From Candidatus Woesebacteria bacterium (GTDB lineage Bacteria > Patescibacteriota > Microgenomatia > UBA8517): a stretch of DNA of 13,029 nt. The translations under genes and the position numbers were made by a program. Below, one piece after another: positions 7,018-11,976 of the stretch; within the stretch, counting starts at the first letter, position 1, and each line of letters opens with the position of its first letter. The DNA lies in contig DAHVYL010000005.1 of assembly GCA_027327685.1 (NCBI GenBank), forward strand, positions 1-13,029, read 5' to 3'. The notes below the pieces were generated by a model. It had not been told where the DNA came from. It saw only the letters and a program-made list of their open reading frames with translations, and searched no databases.

Positions 7018-7064
7018 GGACAGAAAGGCCATTGAACTACCAGGCTTTTGGTCCGGAAGGGAGG
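7018..7064 (+). promoter_or_regulatory. Structured leader of rpsU with strong ribosome binding site
   Basis: A hairpin pairs GGAC (7018-7021) and AAAGGCC (7024-7030) with GGCTTTT (7043-7049, one G-U pair) and GTCC (7051-7054), with a 12-nt loop. It is followed at once by AAGGGAGG (7057-7064). That ribosome binding site serves the 14-codon ORF at 7075 rather than rpsU, whose ATG is 45 nt further on. This looks like a translational control leader. Confidence 0.45.
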
Positions 7065-7074
7065 CGACTAAATT

Positions 7075-7119
7075 ATGTTCACCGCGACAGGCGGAGAAAC
7101 GTCAAAAATATGTTCATAA
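7075..7119 (+). CDS. Possible 14-codon leader peptide ahead of rpsU
   Basis: An ATG at 7075, 10 nt after AAGGGAGG, opens a 14-codon frame (MFTATGGETSKICS) that stops with TAA at 7117-7119, just inside the rpsU coding start at 7110. Ribosomes finishing this frame would release 5-7 nt past the rpsU ATG, an arrangement fit for coupled translation. The peptide has no recognisable attenuation codons. Its reality rests on the Shine-Dalgarno sequence and the overlap only. Confidence 0.35.
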   Translation: MFTATGGETSKICS

Positions 7120-7304
7120 TCAAAAAGAAAAAGGGAGAAAGCGACGATAAACTCATTGCACGCTTTCGTAAAAAAACCATAGTTGAGGGTGTTATGCAGG
7201 AATACAGGGATCGCGAACACTACAAGAAACCGGCCGAAAGGAGAAAAGAGGCCAAGTATCGCATCGCCCACTCTATTGAACTGGAGAAGAAAAGAGGTTA
7301 TTAA
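7110..7304 (+). CDS. rpsU: Ribosomal protein bS21
   Basis: This is a 64-aa protein of the 30S subunit, located near the anti-Shine-Dalgarno end of 16S rRNA. It matches the bS21 family: a short N-terminal strand (MFIIKKKKGES), then DDKLIARFRKKTIVEGVMQEYRDREHYKKPAERRKEAKYR, which carries the family core (FrRkc...g...e.r.r.yy.kP.erRk...). The reading frame is open upstream to 6996, but the family start and the predicted transcript support ATG 7110. A weak GGCGGAG lies 13 nt before it, while the strong ribosome site is 45 nt upstream and belongs to a leader ORF. The tail runs about a dozen residues past the usual basic end. It converges on rnhB with only 4 nt between stops. Confidence 0.92.
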   Translation: MFIIKKKKGESDDKLIARFRKKTIVEGVMQEYRDREHYKKPAERRKEAKYRIAHSIELEKKRGY

Positions 7305-7308
7305 ACTT

Positions 7309-7968
7309 TCAGGAATCGGAATTTCTCAGCCACGTTTCCACAAACTGTCTTCTGTGATGTCTTGTGACTCCGTATTTTCTGATGGCTTTTCTGTGGTCCA
7401 GAGTACCATAGCCTTTGTTAATAGCCCAACTATATTTTTTATATTTAGGATTTCTACTCAACTTAACCATTAATTTATCCCTGTAGACTTTGGCAATAAT
7501 GGAAGCTGCGGCAATGGAAACCGATTTACCGTCCCCTTTTATGATGGGCTTTTGATTCCTGCGTCTTAAACCCTTTATATAGGGGATGTAAAAAGCATCT
7601 ATTAGCAAATAATCGATTCTTTTATTGCAGTTTTTAATTGCACGCCGGAAAGCAATTTCACCGGCTTTTTTAATGCCCAGCTTGTTTATCTGAGCAACAC
7701 TTGCCCATCCGATACCGTAACAGAGCGCTTTCTTTTTTATCCAAAAAGAAGCCAGTTCCCTTTGTCTCGGAGTCAGTTTTTTTGAGTCATTGACGGTTAC
7801 ACTCAAGTTTTTTCCGCCTCCCGTCTCCCATATTTGTAAAGGAAAGGCAACACAACCTACCACCACCGGCCCTGCAAAAGAGCCTCTGCCCACTTCATCA
7901 ACTCCTGCAATGACTCTATACCCCTTTTTTGAAATACTTTTTTCGAAGGAAAAATCCGGAAGACTCAT
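7309..7968 (-). CDS. rnhB: Ribonuclease HII
   Basis: This 219-aa endonuclease cleaves the RNA strand of RNA-DNA hybrids and removes single ribonucleotides from DNA. GVDEVGRGSFAGPVVVGCVA supplies Asp24 and Glu25, LLIDAF supplies Asp124, and IIKGDGKSVSIAAASIIAKVYRD supplies Asp146, the expected acidic tetrad. NDSKKLTPRQRE (60-71) and NKGYGTLDHRKAI are further family motifs. The insertion IWETGGGKNLSV (46-57) and the RRRNQK before the KGD motif lengthen loops slightly. A start at 7998 is possible, but ATG 7968 places the protein one nucleotide after the upstream stop (TAA-A-ATG), which suggests reinitiation by ribosomes from that gene, and the N-terminus then has a normal length. Confidence 0.93.
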   Translation of the reverse strand: MSLPDFSFEKSISKKGYRVIAGVDEVGRGSFAGPVVVGCVAFPLQIWETGGGKNLSVTVNDSKKLTPRQRELASFWIKKKALCYGIGWASVAQINKLGIKKAGEIAFRRAIKNCNKRIDYLLIDAFYIPYIKGLRRRNQKPIIKGDGKSVSIAAASIIAKVYRDKLMVKLSRNPKYKKYSWAINKGYGTLDHRKAIRKYGVTRHHRRQFVETWLRNSDS

Positions 7969-7969
7969 T

Positions 7970-8425
7970 TTAACGTTTAGGCTTTGGCCAATACTCAATT
8001 ATTTTGTCTGTGAGTATTTGAAGTTTTTCCGCCCTGACCTGATCTGAAATGCCACCTATTTTTTTATCGATATTGTATTGCAAATTTGTATCAAGAAGTG
8101 CTCCAGCAATATCTCCAACTTGAACCCCCTTGTTTATAAGAGTAGCCAGCGTCCTAGACCAAACCTCTTCGGGTTGCTCATTGGGGTATTTTATTCTGAG
8201 TTTCTCAATTTCCTGATTATAAAAATCGTGCTCGGTGACGCCCCAAGATATGCCTTCGGTAATTATTGCAAGGGATTTCAAATTTCCCAGAAGTTCAGAT
8301 GGTATTTTTGGCTTCCTTTTGGGGTCCTTAATAATAATGTCCTTTTCACCTTCCTCCCGGATCACCACAGTCCCCGGCTTGGAACCGAGAATAACCTGTT
8401 TATTAAATTTTGGTCTTTCTGTCAT
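7970..8425 (-). CDS. Hypothetical protein in operon with rnhB
   Basis: This 151-aa protein is not recognised. It is soluble and has no membrane segment. The N-terminal part (FNKQVILGSKPGTVVIREEGEKDIIIKDPK) looks like short beta strands. The rest is largely helical with many charged residues, including FYNQEIEKLRIKYPNEQPEEVWSRTLATLINKG, and ends in a basic tail (WPKPKR). The start is well supported: on the minus strand the extended -10 TGGTATAAT (8441-8433) ends 7 nt before the ATG, predicting a leaderless or nearly leaderless mRNA. It is divergent from secE and directly upstream of rnhB, from which it is separated by one base. A nucleic-acid role is possible from context only. Confidence 0.75.
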   Translation of the reverse strand: MTERPKFNKQVILGSKPGTVVIREEGEKDIIIKDPKRKPKIPSELLGNLKSLAIITEGISWGVTEHDFYNQEIEKLRIKYPNEQPEEVWSRTLATLINKGVQVGDIAGALLDTNLQYNIDKKIGGISDQVRAEKLQILTDKIIEYWPKPKR

Positions 8426-8479
8426 TTTCCTGATTATACCAAACCTTGCAAGCTAGATCTTCCATTTATGTTTTTTTTC

Positions 8480-8488
8480 TGTTAAAAT
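8480..8488 (+). promoter_or_regulatory. Extended -10 promoter of the secE operon
   Basis: TGTTAAAAT is identical to the rpsU -10 element and ends 10 nt before the secE ATG. No convincing -35 hexamer lies 17 bp upstream, so the TG extension may compensate. The predicted start is near 8495, leaving a leader of about 4 nt. Confidence 0.5.
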
Positions 8489-8498
8489 TCACGTCTAG

Positions 8499-8684
8499 AT
8501 GAAATCAGTTGTGACTTTCTTTTCAGAAGTAAAAAGTGAGCTTTCCAGGGTTACCTGGCCGAAAAAAAACGAGGTCATCAAGCTCACAAGCATAGTTTTC
8601 CTGGTTTCGGTAGTGATCGGATTCTATGTTGGAGGGTTCGACTACCTGTTTACAACAGTTTTGACAAAAATACTAACCAAATAA
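8499..8684 (+). CDS. secE: Preprotein translocase subunit SecE
   Basis: This 61-aa protein is the minimal single-span SecE that clamps SecY in the protein-translocation channel of the plasma membrane. The amphipathic N-terminal helix VVTFFSEVKSELSRVTWPKKNEVIKLT carries the family motif VTWP (18-21), and a hydrophobic span follows at about 28-56. Its length is typical of non-enterobacterial SecE. It opens the classical secE-nusG cluster and overlaps nothing upstream. It has no Shine-Dalgarno sequence. The stop is followed, after one base, by the nusG ATG. The neighbouring rpmG found upstream of secE in many bacteria is absent here. Confidence 0.95.
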   Translation: MKSVVTFFSEVKSELSRVTWPKKNEVIKLTSIVFLVSVVIGFYVGGFDYLFTTVLTKILTK

Positions 8685-8685
8685 A

Positions 8686-9315
8686 ATGAACGAGGATACA
8701 AATCAGCCCGAAAGTTCGGCAGGAGTAGCGGAGCGCGGCATTGGACACAAAAAAATCCAGGGCCATATTGTTATTTCCCAAACGACAGACCCCAATGCAA
8801 AATGGTATGTAGTCCATACATCCTCGGGCCATGAAGTCCGTGTTATGGACACTCTCCGTCAAAGGGTCGAAACTATGAATTTGGGAGGCAGAATTTTTGA
8901 AATGCTTGTCCCGACTCAGGACAGAGTTATCATCAGAAGCGGTAAAAAAGCCACCATTAAAGAAAAGATTTTCCCGGGGTATCTTCTTGTTAAAATGATT
9001 TTGGACGATCCGACCTGGCTTGCCGTCAGAACCACGGCAGGAATCACTGGATTTGTAGGAGCAGGCAATAAACCGACTCCTCTTTCCGAAGCGGAAGTTA
9101 CCAATATTCAAAAGTTTATAAGCTCCCCTGCTCCAAGGTTCAAAACCAAATTTAGTGTCGGTGAGGCGGTTAAAATTGTCGACGGACCTTTTTCGGACTT
9201 TCTGGGAACCATCCACGAACTCGATGATGAAAGAGGTAAGGTTAAAGTTCTGGTCAGTATTTTTGGAAGAGAGACACCGGTTGAGCTTGATTTTCTACAA
9301 ATCCAAAAGGTTTAA
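8686..9315 (+). CDS. nusG: Transcription termination/antitermination factor NusG
   Basis: This 209-aa protein binds RNA polymerase and modulates pausing and termination; its KOW domain can contact Rho or ribosomal protein uS10. The NGN domain starts at about residue 39 (KWYVVHTSSGHEVRVMDTLRQRV) and continues through KIFPGYLLVKMILDDPTWLAVRTTAGITGFVG. The KOW domain is at about 154-209 (FSVGEAVKIVDGPFSDFLGTIHELD...KVKVLVSIFGRETPVELDF). An N-terminal extension of about 37 residues, polar and probably disordered, precedes the NGN domain. The ATG lies one nucleotide after the secE stop (TAA-A-ATG), so translation is probably coupled. No Shine-Dalgarno sequence is visible. Confidence 0.96.
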   Translation: MNEDTNQPESSAGVAERGIGHKKIQGHIVISQTTDPNAKWYVVHTSSGHEVRVMDTLRQRVETMNLGGRIFEMLVPTQDRVIIRSGKKATIKEKIFPGYLLVKMILDDPTWLAVRTTAGITGFVGAGNKPTPLSEAEVTNIQKFISSPAPRFKTKFSVGEAVKIVDGPFSDFLGTIHELDDERGKVKVLVSIFGRETPVELDFLQIQKV

Positions 9316-9316
9316 A

Positions 9317-9637
9317 ATGGCCGAGAAAACCGAACTTCAAGATGAAATTGCCCTAACCAGGGCAATTTTCCAGAAAAAAAGAGAGGAATTCTATAAAAAA
9401 TATAGAGACGGAGGAGTTGATCTTCCTCAACTTGATCAATACTCTGATATCTTCAGTGAAGGCATAAAAGAGGGATCTGTCAGATTCGAACCGAACAGGG
9501 ACGGCACGGGGTCGCTTTTCATAGACGCCGTTAGCGCAGGCGAAAAGAAAACAAAAGAACTGACAATAGACAATAAAGACGAAGCAGCCTTCTTCCTGGG
9601 ACTTCAGCTTACTATAAAACCCATTGAGGAAAAATAA
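9317..9637 (+). CDS. Unknown 106-aa acidic protein in the nusG operon
   Basis: I do not recognise this protein. It occupies the position after nusG where rplK is normally found. It starts with a charged helix (TELQDEIALTRAIFQKKREEFYKKYRDGG), followed by DLPQLDQYSDIFSEGIKEGSVRFEPNRDGTGSLFIDAVSAGEKKTKELTI, which looks like a small beta meander, and ends in a hydrophobic helix-strand (AAFFLGLQLTIKP). There is no signal peptide. The ATG follows the nusG stop by one base (TAA-A-ATG), which argues for true co-translation. An upstream reading to 9155 runs through nusG in another frame and is not credible. A role in transcription or the ribosome is suggested only by position. Confidence 0.75.
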   Translation: MAEKTELQDEIALTRAIFQKKREEFYKKYRDGGVDLPQLDQYSDIFSEGIKEGSVRFEPNRDGTGSLFIDAVSAGEKKTKELTIDNKDEAAFFLGLQLTIKPIEEK

Positions 9638-9675
9638 ATTTGGATAAGTAAAGCCGGATAAAACATTTTAGATTT

Positions 9676-9727
9676 AAAAAAAAGATAAACCCCGAAGGGT
9701 TTGAGTCCGTCAAAGTACGGCGGACTC
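9676..9727 (-). terminator. Intrinsic terminator of the reverse-strand gene, with a second tandem hairpin
   Basis: Read on the minus strand, the RNA first forms a 7-bp stem (GAGTCCG/CGGACTC, 9727-9703), then AAACCC-TTCG-GGGTTT (9702-9687) with a UUCG tetraloop, followed by ATC and eight T (9683-9676). This is a strong minus-strand terminator ending the 9736-10050 gene. On the plus strand the larger hairpin is followed only by an A/T-mixed stretch, so it would stop the secE-nusG transcript weakly at best. Confidence 0.85.
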
Positions 9728-9735
9728 AAATAATT

Positions 9736-10050
9736 CTATTTGACAGGTTTGAAGTGAGATTTGGGAGATGCCCCAAAACACTGTGTGTTTGGTTCACGAA
9801 CCCATAAAACTTCAAAGCTGTCGGAACTGCCCATACTGTAGACCACGTTTGAGACAACCTCAACTCTCTGCCCCTTCAAAATGTGGCATTTCAGAGGTTT
9901 GAAAATCGTCGGACTTTCGTAGTCGACCAGATCCACGTCTCTTGTGGCGTATACAATATCTCCCTCCATGTATCCCTTGTTATTTGACACAAAAATAAGG
10001 AAAACAAGGAAAAAGAGGAGCACGAAAAGCACAACCGCACACGATTTCAT
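9736..10050 (-). CDS. Membrane-anchored small protein, probably SH3-like, inserted antisense in the ribosomal cluster
   Basis: This 104-aa protein is not recognised by name. Residues 4-21 (CAVVLFVLLFFLVFLIFV) form one hydrophobic segment, either an uncleaved anchor or a signal peptide. The outer part (about 30-104) is rich in beta-strand patterns: GDIVYATRDVDLVDY, PLKCHILKGQRVEVVSNVVY, SFEVLWVRE, ASPKSHFKPV. This is reminiscent of a bacterial SH3 domain, often a cell-wall or peptide binder. The Cys pair in that part (in LKCHI and TQCFG) could form a disulfide. AAAGGAGA precedes the ATG by 6 nt, one of the few Shine-Dalgarno sequences in the window. It runs against secE-nusG and rplK-rplA, with its own promoter (10254-10282) and terminator, so it is an independent unit. 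Confidence 0.75.
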   Translation of the reverse strand: MKSCAVVLFVLLFFLVFLIFVSNNKGYMEGDIVYATRDVDLVDYESPTIFKPLKCHILKGQRVEVVSNVVYSMGSSDSFEVLWVREPNTQCFGASPKSHFKPVK

Positions 10051-10075
10051 TTTAAATCTCCTTTGTTCTAAATGA

Positions 10076-10138
10076 TTTCAAAGTGGTTTTTACACTCAAT
10101 TTTTTACACTCGAAAGAGTGTACATTTCCACCTTGAAA
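10076..10138 (-). promoter_or_regulatory. Nested hairpin in the 5' leader of the reverse-strand gene
   Basis: The outer arms TTTCAAAGTGG (10076-10086) and CCACCTTGAAA (10128-10138) pair over 11 bp in the minus-strand RNA with one G-U, but show a mismatch in the plus-strand RNA, which favours minus-strand function. Inside is a perfect TACACTC-GAAA-GAGTGTA hairpin (10105-10122; loop UUUC on the minus strand). A second copy of TACACTC at 10091-10097 offers an alternative partner. The element ends 25 nt before the start codon, close to the ribosome site. Confidence 0.5.
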
Positions 10139-10191
10139 TTGCTTCAAAGAAGCGTTTTACCCGGCTTGTTAAAGTACGTCTTTCCCGAAAT

Positions 10192-10233
10192 AAAAAAGGG
10201 CACCGCATTAACTGGTGCCCGGAAATCCCGGGC
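10192..10233 (-). terminator. Leader terminator with overlapping alternative hairpin (attenuator-like)
   Basis: In the minus-strand RNA, GGGCACC (10220-10214) pairs with GGTGCCC (10204-10198) and is followed by six U (10197-10192), an ideal terminator. Just upstream, GCCCGG (10233-10228) can pair with CCGGGC (10222-10217). That second helix takes four bases from the terminator's 5' arm, so the two are mutually exclusive. The whole lies within about 56 nt of the predicted transcription start. It may control the 9736-10050 gene by attenuation or yield a very short RNA. Confidence 0.65.
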
Positions 10234-10253
10234 AGAAATTTACTATGGCTATG

Positions 10254-10282
10254 ATTATAGGATATAAGTGCCTGTTTGTCAA
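10254..10282 (-). promoter_or_regulatory. Perfect sigma-70 consensus promoter, reverse strand
   Basis: On the minus strand, TTGACA (10282-10277), exactly 17 bp, TATAAT (10259-10254). Both hexamers match consensus completely, the only such case in the window. The start should be near 10247, reading towards the attenuator and the 9736-10050 gene, away from rplK. Confidence 0.85.
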
Positions 10283-10307
10283 GTCTATGACATAGCCGAA
10301 AAAGGGC

Positions 10308-10336
10308 TTTACTCGAGCATATTCTACATGTATAAT
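10308..10336 (+). promoter_or_regulatory. Promoter of rplK-rplA
   Basis: TTTACT (10308-10313), 17 bp, TATAAT (10331-10336). The predicted start near 10343 gives a leader of about 78 nt. It lies back to back with the reverse-strand consensus promoter, with 25 bp between their -35 boxes. Confidence 0.75.
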
Positions 10337-10343
10337 ACTCCTA

Positions 10344-10399
10344 CCTCGGTTAAATCTGAGGCAGACTACCAGGTCGAAACTTCGGTTTGAGTTTCCCCT
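10344..10399 (+). promoter_or_regulatory. Structured rplK leader, possible uL1 autoregulation site
   Basis: Two hairpins follow the start site: CCTCGG-TTAAAT-CTGAGG (10344-10361, one G-U) and a UUCG-capped AAAC/GTTT stem (10377-10388) extended by TC/GA around a bulged G, with AGG/CCT (10371-10373 and 10397-10399) able to close it. In many bacteria uL1 represses its own L11-L1 mRNA by binding such a leader. I infer the same here from position and structure; I cannot verify a match to the rRNA site. Confidence 0.4.
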
Positions 10400-10420
10400 G
10401 CGTCCGTTTAGACTAAGGTT

Positions 10421-10843
10421 ATGGCAAAGAAAATTAAAGTTGTAGTCAAAATCAATCTTAAGGCAGCCGAGGCTACCCCGGCCCCCCCTGTTGGAACGGC
10501 TTTGGGCCAGCACGGTGTTGCCATTATGGATTTTGTTAAGCAGTACAACGACAAAACTAAAGATCTAAAAGGACAGGTTGTACCGGCTGTCATCACCATT
10601 TATGAGGATAGATCCTTTGACTTCGTAATCAAAAAGGCTCCAGTCTCCGACATGATCAAAAAAGTTTTGGGGATTGAAAAAGGAAGCGGAAAAACTCCGA
10701 GAGAAACCGCCGGAACTTTAACCCGCGAGCAGGTAAAAAAGATTGCCGAGGACAAATTGGTTGATTTGAATACAGGCAGCGTTGAAGCGGCTATGAAGAT
10801 TGTTGAAGGAACGGCTCGTTCGATGGGAGTGAAAGTAGAATAA
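10421..10843 (+). CDS. rplK: Ribosomal protein uL11
   Basis: This 140-aa protein of the GTPase-associated centre binds the 23S rRNA thiostrepton loop with bL12 and uL10 nearby. KKIKVVVKINLKAAEATPAPPVGTALGQHGVAIMDFVKQYN is the N-terminal domain with the conserved proline-rich segment. The C-terminal RNA-binding domain contains KKVLGIEKGSGKTPRETAGTLTREQVKKIAEDKLVDLNTGSVEAAMKIVEGTARSMGVKV. Length and all landmarks are normal. The upstream AAGG is only 2 nt from the ATG, so there is no useful Shine-Dalgarno sequence. It is followed by rplA after 29 nt, the standard L11-L1 order. Confidence 0.97.
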   Translation: MAKKIKVVVKINLKAAEATPAPPVGTALGQHGVAIMDFVKQYNDKTKDLKGQVVPAVITIYEDRSFDFVIKKAPVSDMIKKVLGIEKGSGKTPRETAGTLTREQVKKIAEDKLVDLNTGSVEAAMKIVEGTARSMGVKVE

Positions 10844-10872
10844 AAATACAAAACTTAACCTTAAACAAAAAT

Positions 10873-11670
10873 ATGGGAAAAACCAAAACAAAATTCGTCG
10901 GAGAAAACGAAAACAAAGAAAAACACAAGAAAGCCCAAAAGGATGATGCTAAAAAAATCCATCTTAGCGGGCTTAAAGGCGGGCAAAGAGTGAAAATGGT
11001 TGAAGCCGCTCCGAGCGAGGAATCCCCGATTGTGGAGGATGAGACAAAAGGAACCGCTACAGGAAACAAATCCAAAAAGGTTGAACATATAAGAGGTAAA
11101 AAGTATGTTGAGGTCAAGTCAAAACTCGATCACGAAAAATTCCATAAAATTTCCGATGCGGTGGCTCTTGTAAAGAAAGCCTCCTACTCAAAATTTGACG
11201 GTACAATGGAGTTGCACTTGGTTGTTAAAAAGGTGGGAGTCTCCGTTCAGGTTAATCTTCCCCACCAGGCAGGCAGAGTAAAGAAAATCGAAATTGCCGA
11301 CGATGATACCGTTGCCAAACTTAAAGAAGGAAAAATAGATTTTGATGTTTTGGTAGCTACACCGGACATGATGCCCAAACTTGTTCCTTTTGCCAAACTC
11401 TTGGGTCCGAAGGGACTAATGCCAAATCCCAAAAACGGAACCTTGGTAAACGATCCCAAAAAGCTTAAATCATTTTCGGCCGCCACGGTCACCCTAAAAA
11501 CCGAAAGAGAGGCTCCGCTTATTCATACGGTTGTCGGCAAGGTAAGCCAGAAAGACGAAGAAATAGCCGAAAATATTGATACCGTCCTGAAAGCCCTTGG
11601 CGGAGATAAACAAGTGTCCAGAGCTTTTGTTAAAGCCACAATGAGTCCGGCAGTTAAAATAAAAGTCTAA
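10873..11670 (+). CDS. rplA: Ribosomal protein uL1 with long N-terminal extension
   Basis: This 265-aa protein of the L1 stalk helps release E-site tRNA and often represses its own operon. The uL1 core starts near residue 78 (KYVEVKSKLDHEKFHKISDAVALVKKASYSKFDGTMELHLVV). The signature LGPKGLMPNPKNGT and the C-terminal IHTVVGKVSQKDEEIAENIDTVLKAL are intact. Two things differ from E. coli. About 75 lysine-rich, low-complexity residues precede the core (KTKTKF...KEKHKKAQKDDAKK). Domain II is short: after the AGRVKKIEI strand it goes straight to DDDTVAKLKEGKIDFDVLVATPD, lacking roughly 17-20 residues of the usual Rossmann-like segment. There is no Shine-Dalgarno sequence. No in-frame Met near the core would remove the extension. 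Confidence 0.93.
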   Translation: MGKTKTKFVGENENKEKHKKAQKDDAKKIHLSGLKGGQRVKMVEAAPSEESPIVEDETKGTATGNKSKKVEHIRGKKYVEVKSKLDHEKFHKISDAVALVKKASYSKFDGTMELHLVVKKVGVSVQVNLPHQAGRVKKIEIADDDTVAKLKEGKIDFDVLVATPDMMPKLVPFAKLLGPKGLMPNPKNGTLVNDPKKLKSFSAATVTLKTEREAPLIHTVVGKVSQKDEEIAENIDTVLKALGGDKQVSRAFVKATMSPAVKIKV

Positions 11671-11679
11671 GTGCCGGTA

Positions 11680-11709
11680 TTGACTTTGGTAGGTATTCGA
11701 GAATAAACT
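11680..11709 (+). promoter_or_regulatory. Probable promoter of the 70-aa gene
   Basis: TTGACT (11680-11685), 18 bp, TAAACT (11704-11709). The -35 is strong and the -10 moderate. The start would be near 11716, 7 nt before the ATG at 11723. Confidence 0.45.
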
Positions 11710-11722
11710 ATCGTCAAGTAAT

Positions 11723-11935
11723 ATGGAGGGCGACCAAGAACACTTCCGGCCAAAAACCACTGAAGAAACGGCTTCTCCGATAGTCCATTCCACCCCCGAA
11801 GAGGACAAGGCAAAAATAGAAGCTTTTAAAAATACCGCCCCCAGAAGGGCCGGGGTGCTTGCTCAAAAGTTGCAGGGAGAAAAAAGAATCAAACGCCTTC
11901 AGGAAGATCTGAATATTCTGAGTCCTAATCATTGA
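11723..11935 (+). CDS. Unknown 70-aa charged protein between rplA and rplJ
   Basis: This protein is not recognised. It is highly charged and probably partly disordered: an acidic, proline-containing N-terminal half (EGDQEHFRPKTTEETASPIVHSTPEEDKAK) and a basic helical C-terminal half (APRRAGVLAQKLQGEKRIKRLQEDLNIL). It has no Cys or Trp and no membrane segment. It lies where rplJ normally follows rplA directly. Its stop codon (TGA 11933-11935) sits within the -35 hexamer of the rplJ promoter. There is no Shine-Dalgarno sequence. A promoter candidate is 7 nt from the expected transcript start. A ribosome-associated role can be guessed from position and the basic helix, but nothing more. Confidence 0.6.
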   Translation: MEGDQEHFRPKTTEETASPIVHSTPEEDKAKIEAFKNTAPRRAGVLAQKLQGEKRIKRLQEDLNILSPNH

Positions 11936-11960
11936 CATCCCGCATCAATTATTAGATAAT
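11932..11960 (+). promoter_or_regulatory. Strong promoter of rplJ-rplL
   Basis: Perfect TTGACA (11932-11937), 17 bp, GATAAT (11955-11960, one mismatch). The start should be near 11967, giving a leader of about 100 nt that contains the attenuator. Confidence 0.88.
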
Positions 11961-11976
11961 ACCTTGTCCTAAGAAA

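Noticed and set aside
7018..7054. tRNA-like sequence on the minus strand (GGTAGTTCAATGG resembles a D arm)
   Set aside because: There is no matching D stem, anticodon arm, T arm or acceptor stem. The segment is better explained as the rpsU leader hairpin.
9155..9316. N-terminal extension of the 106-aa protein through nusG
   Set aside because: It overlaps the conserved NusG KOW domain in another frame. ATG 9317 directly after the nusG stop is the natural start.
10141..10157. Plus-strand terminator GCTTC-AAA-GAAGC with TTTT
   Set aside because: Only a 5-bp stem with four T and no plus-strand gene to terminate within 500 bp. It may instead be part of the minus-strand leader.
10113..10214. 34-codon minus-strand ORF starting in the attenuator loop
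   Set aside because: Its ATG is buried in the terminator hairpin, it has no Shine-Dalgarno sequence, and the composition is random-looking.
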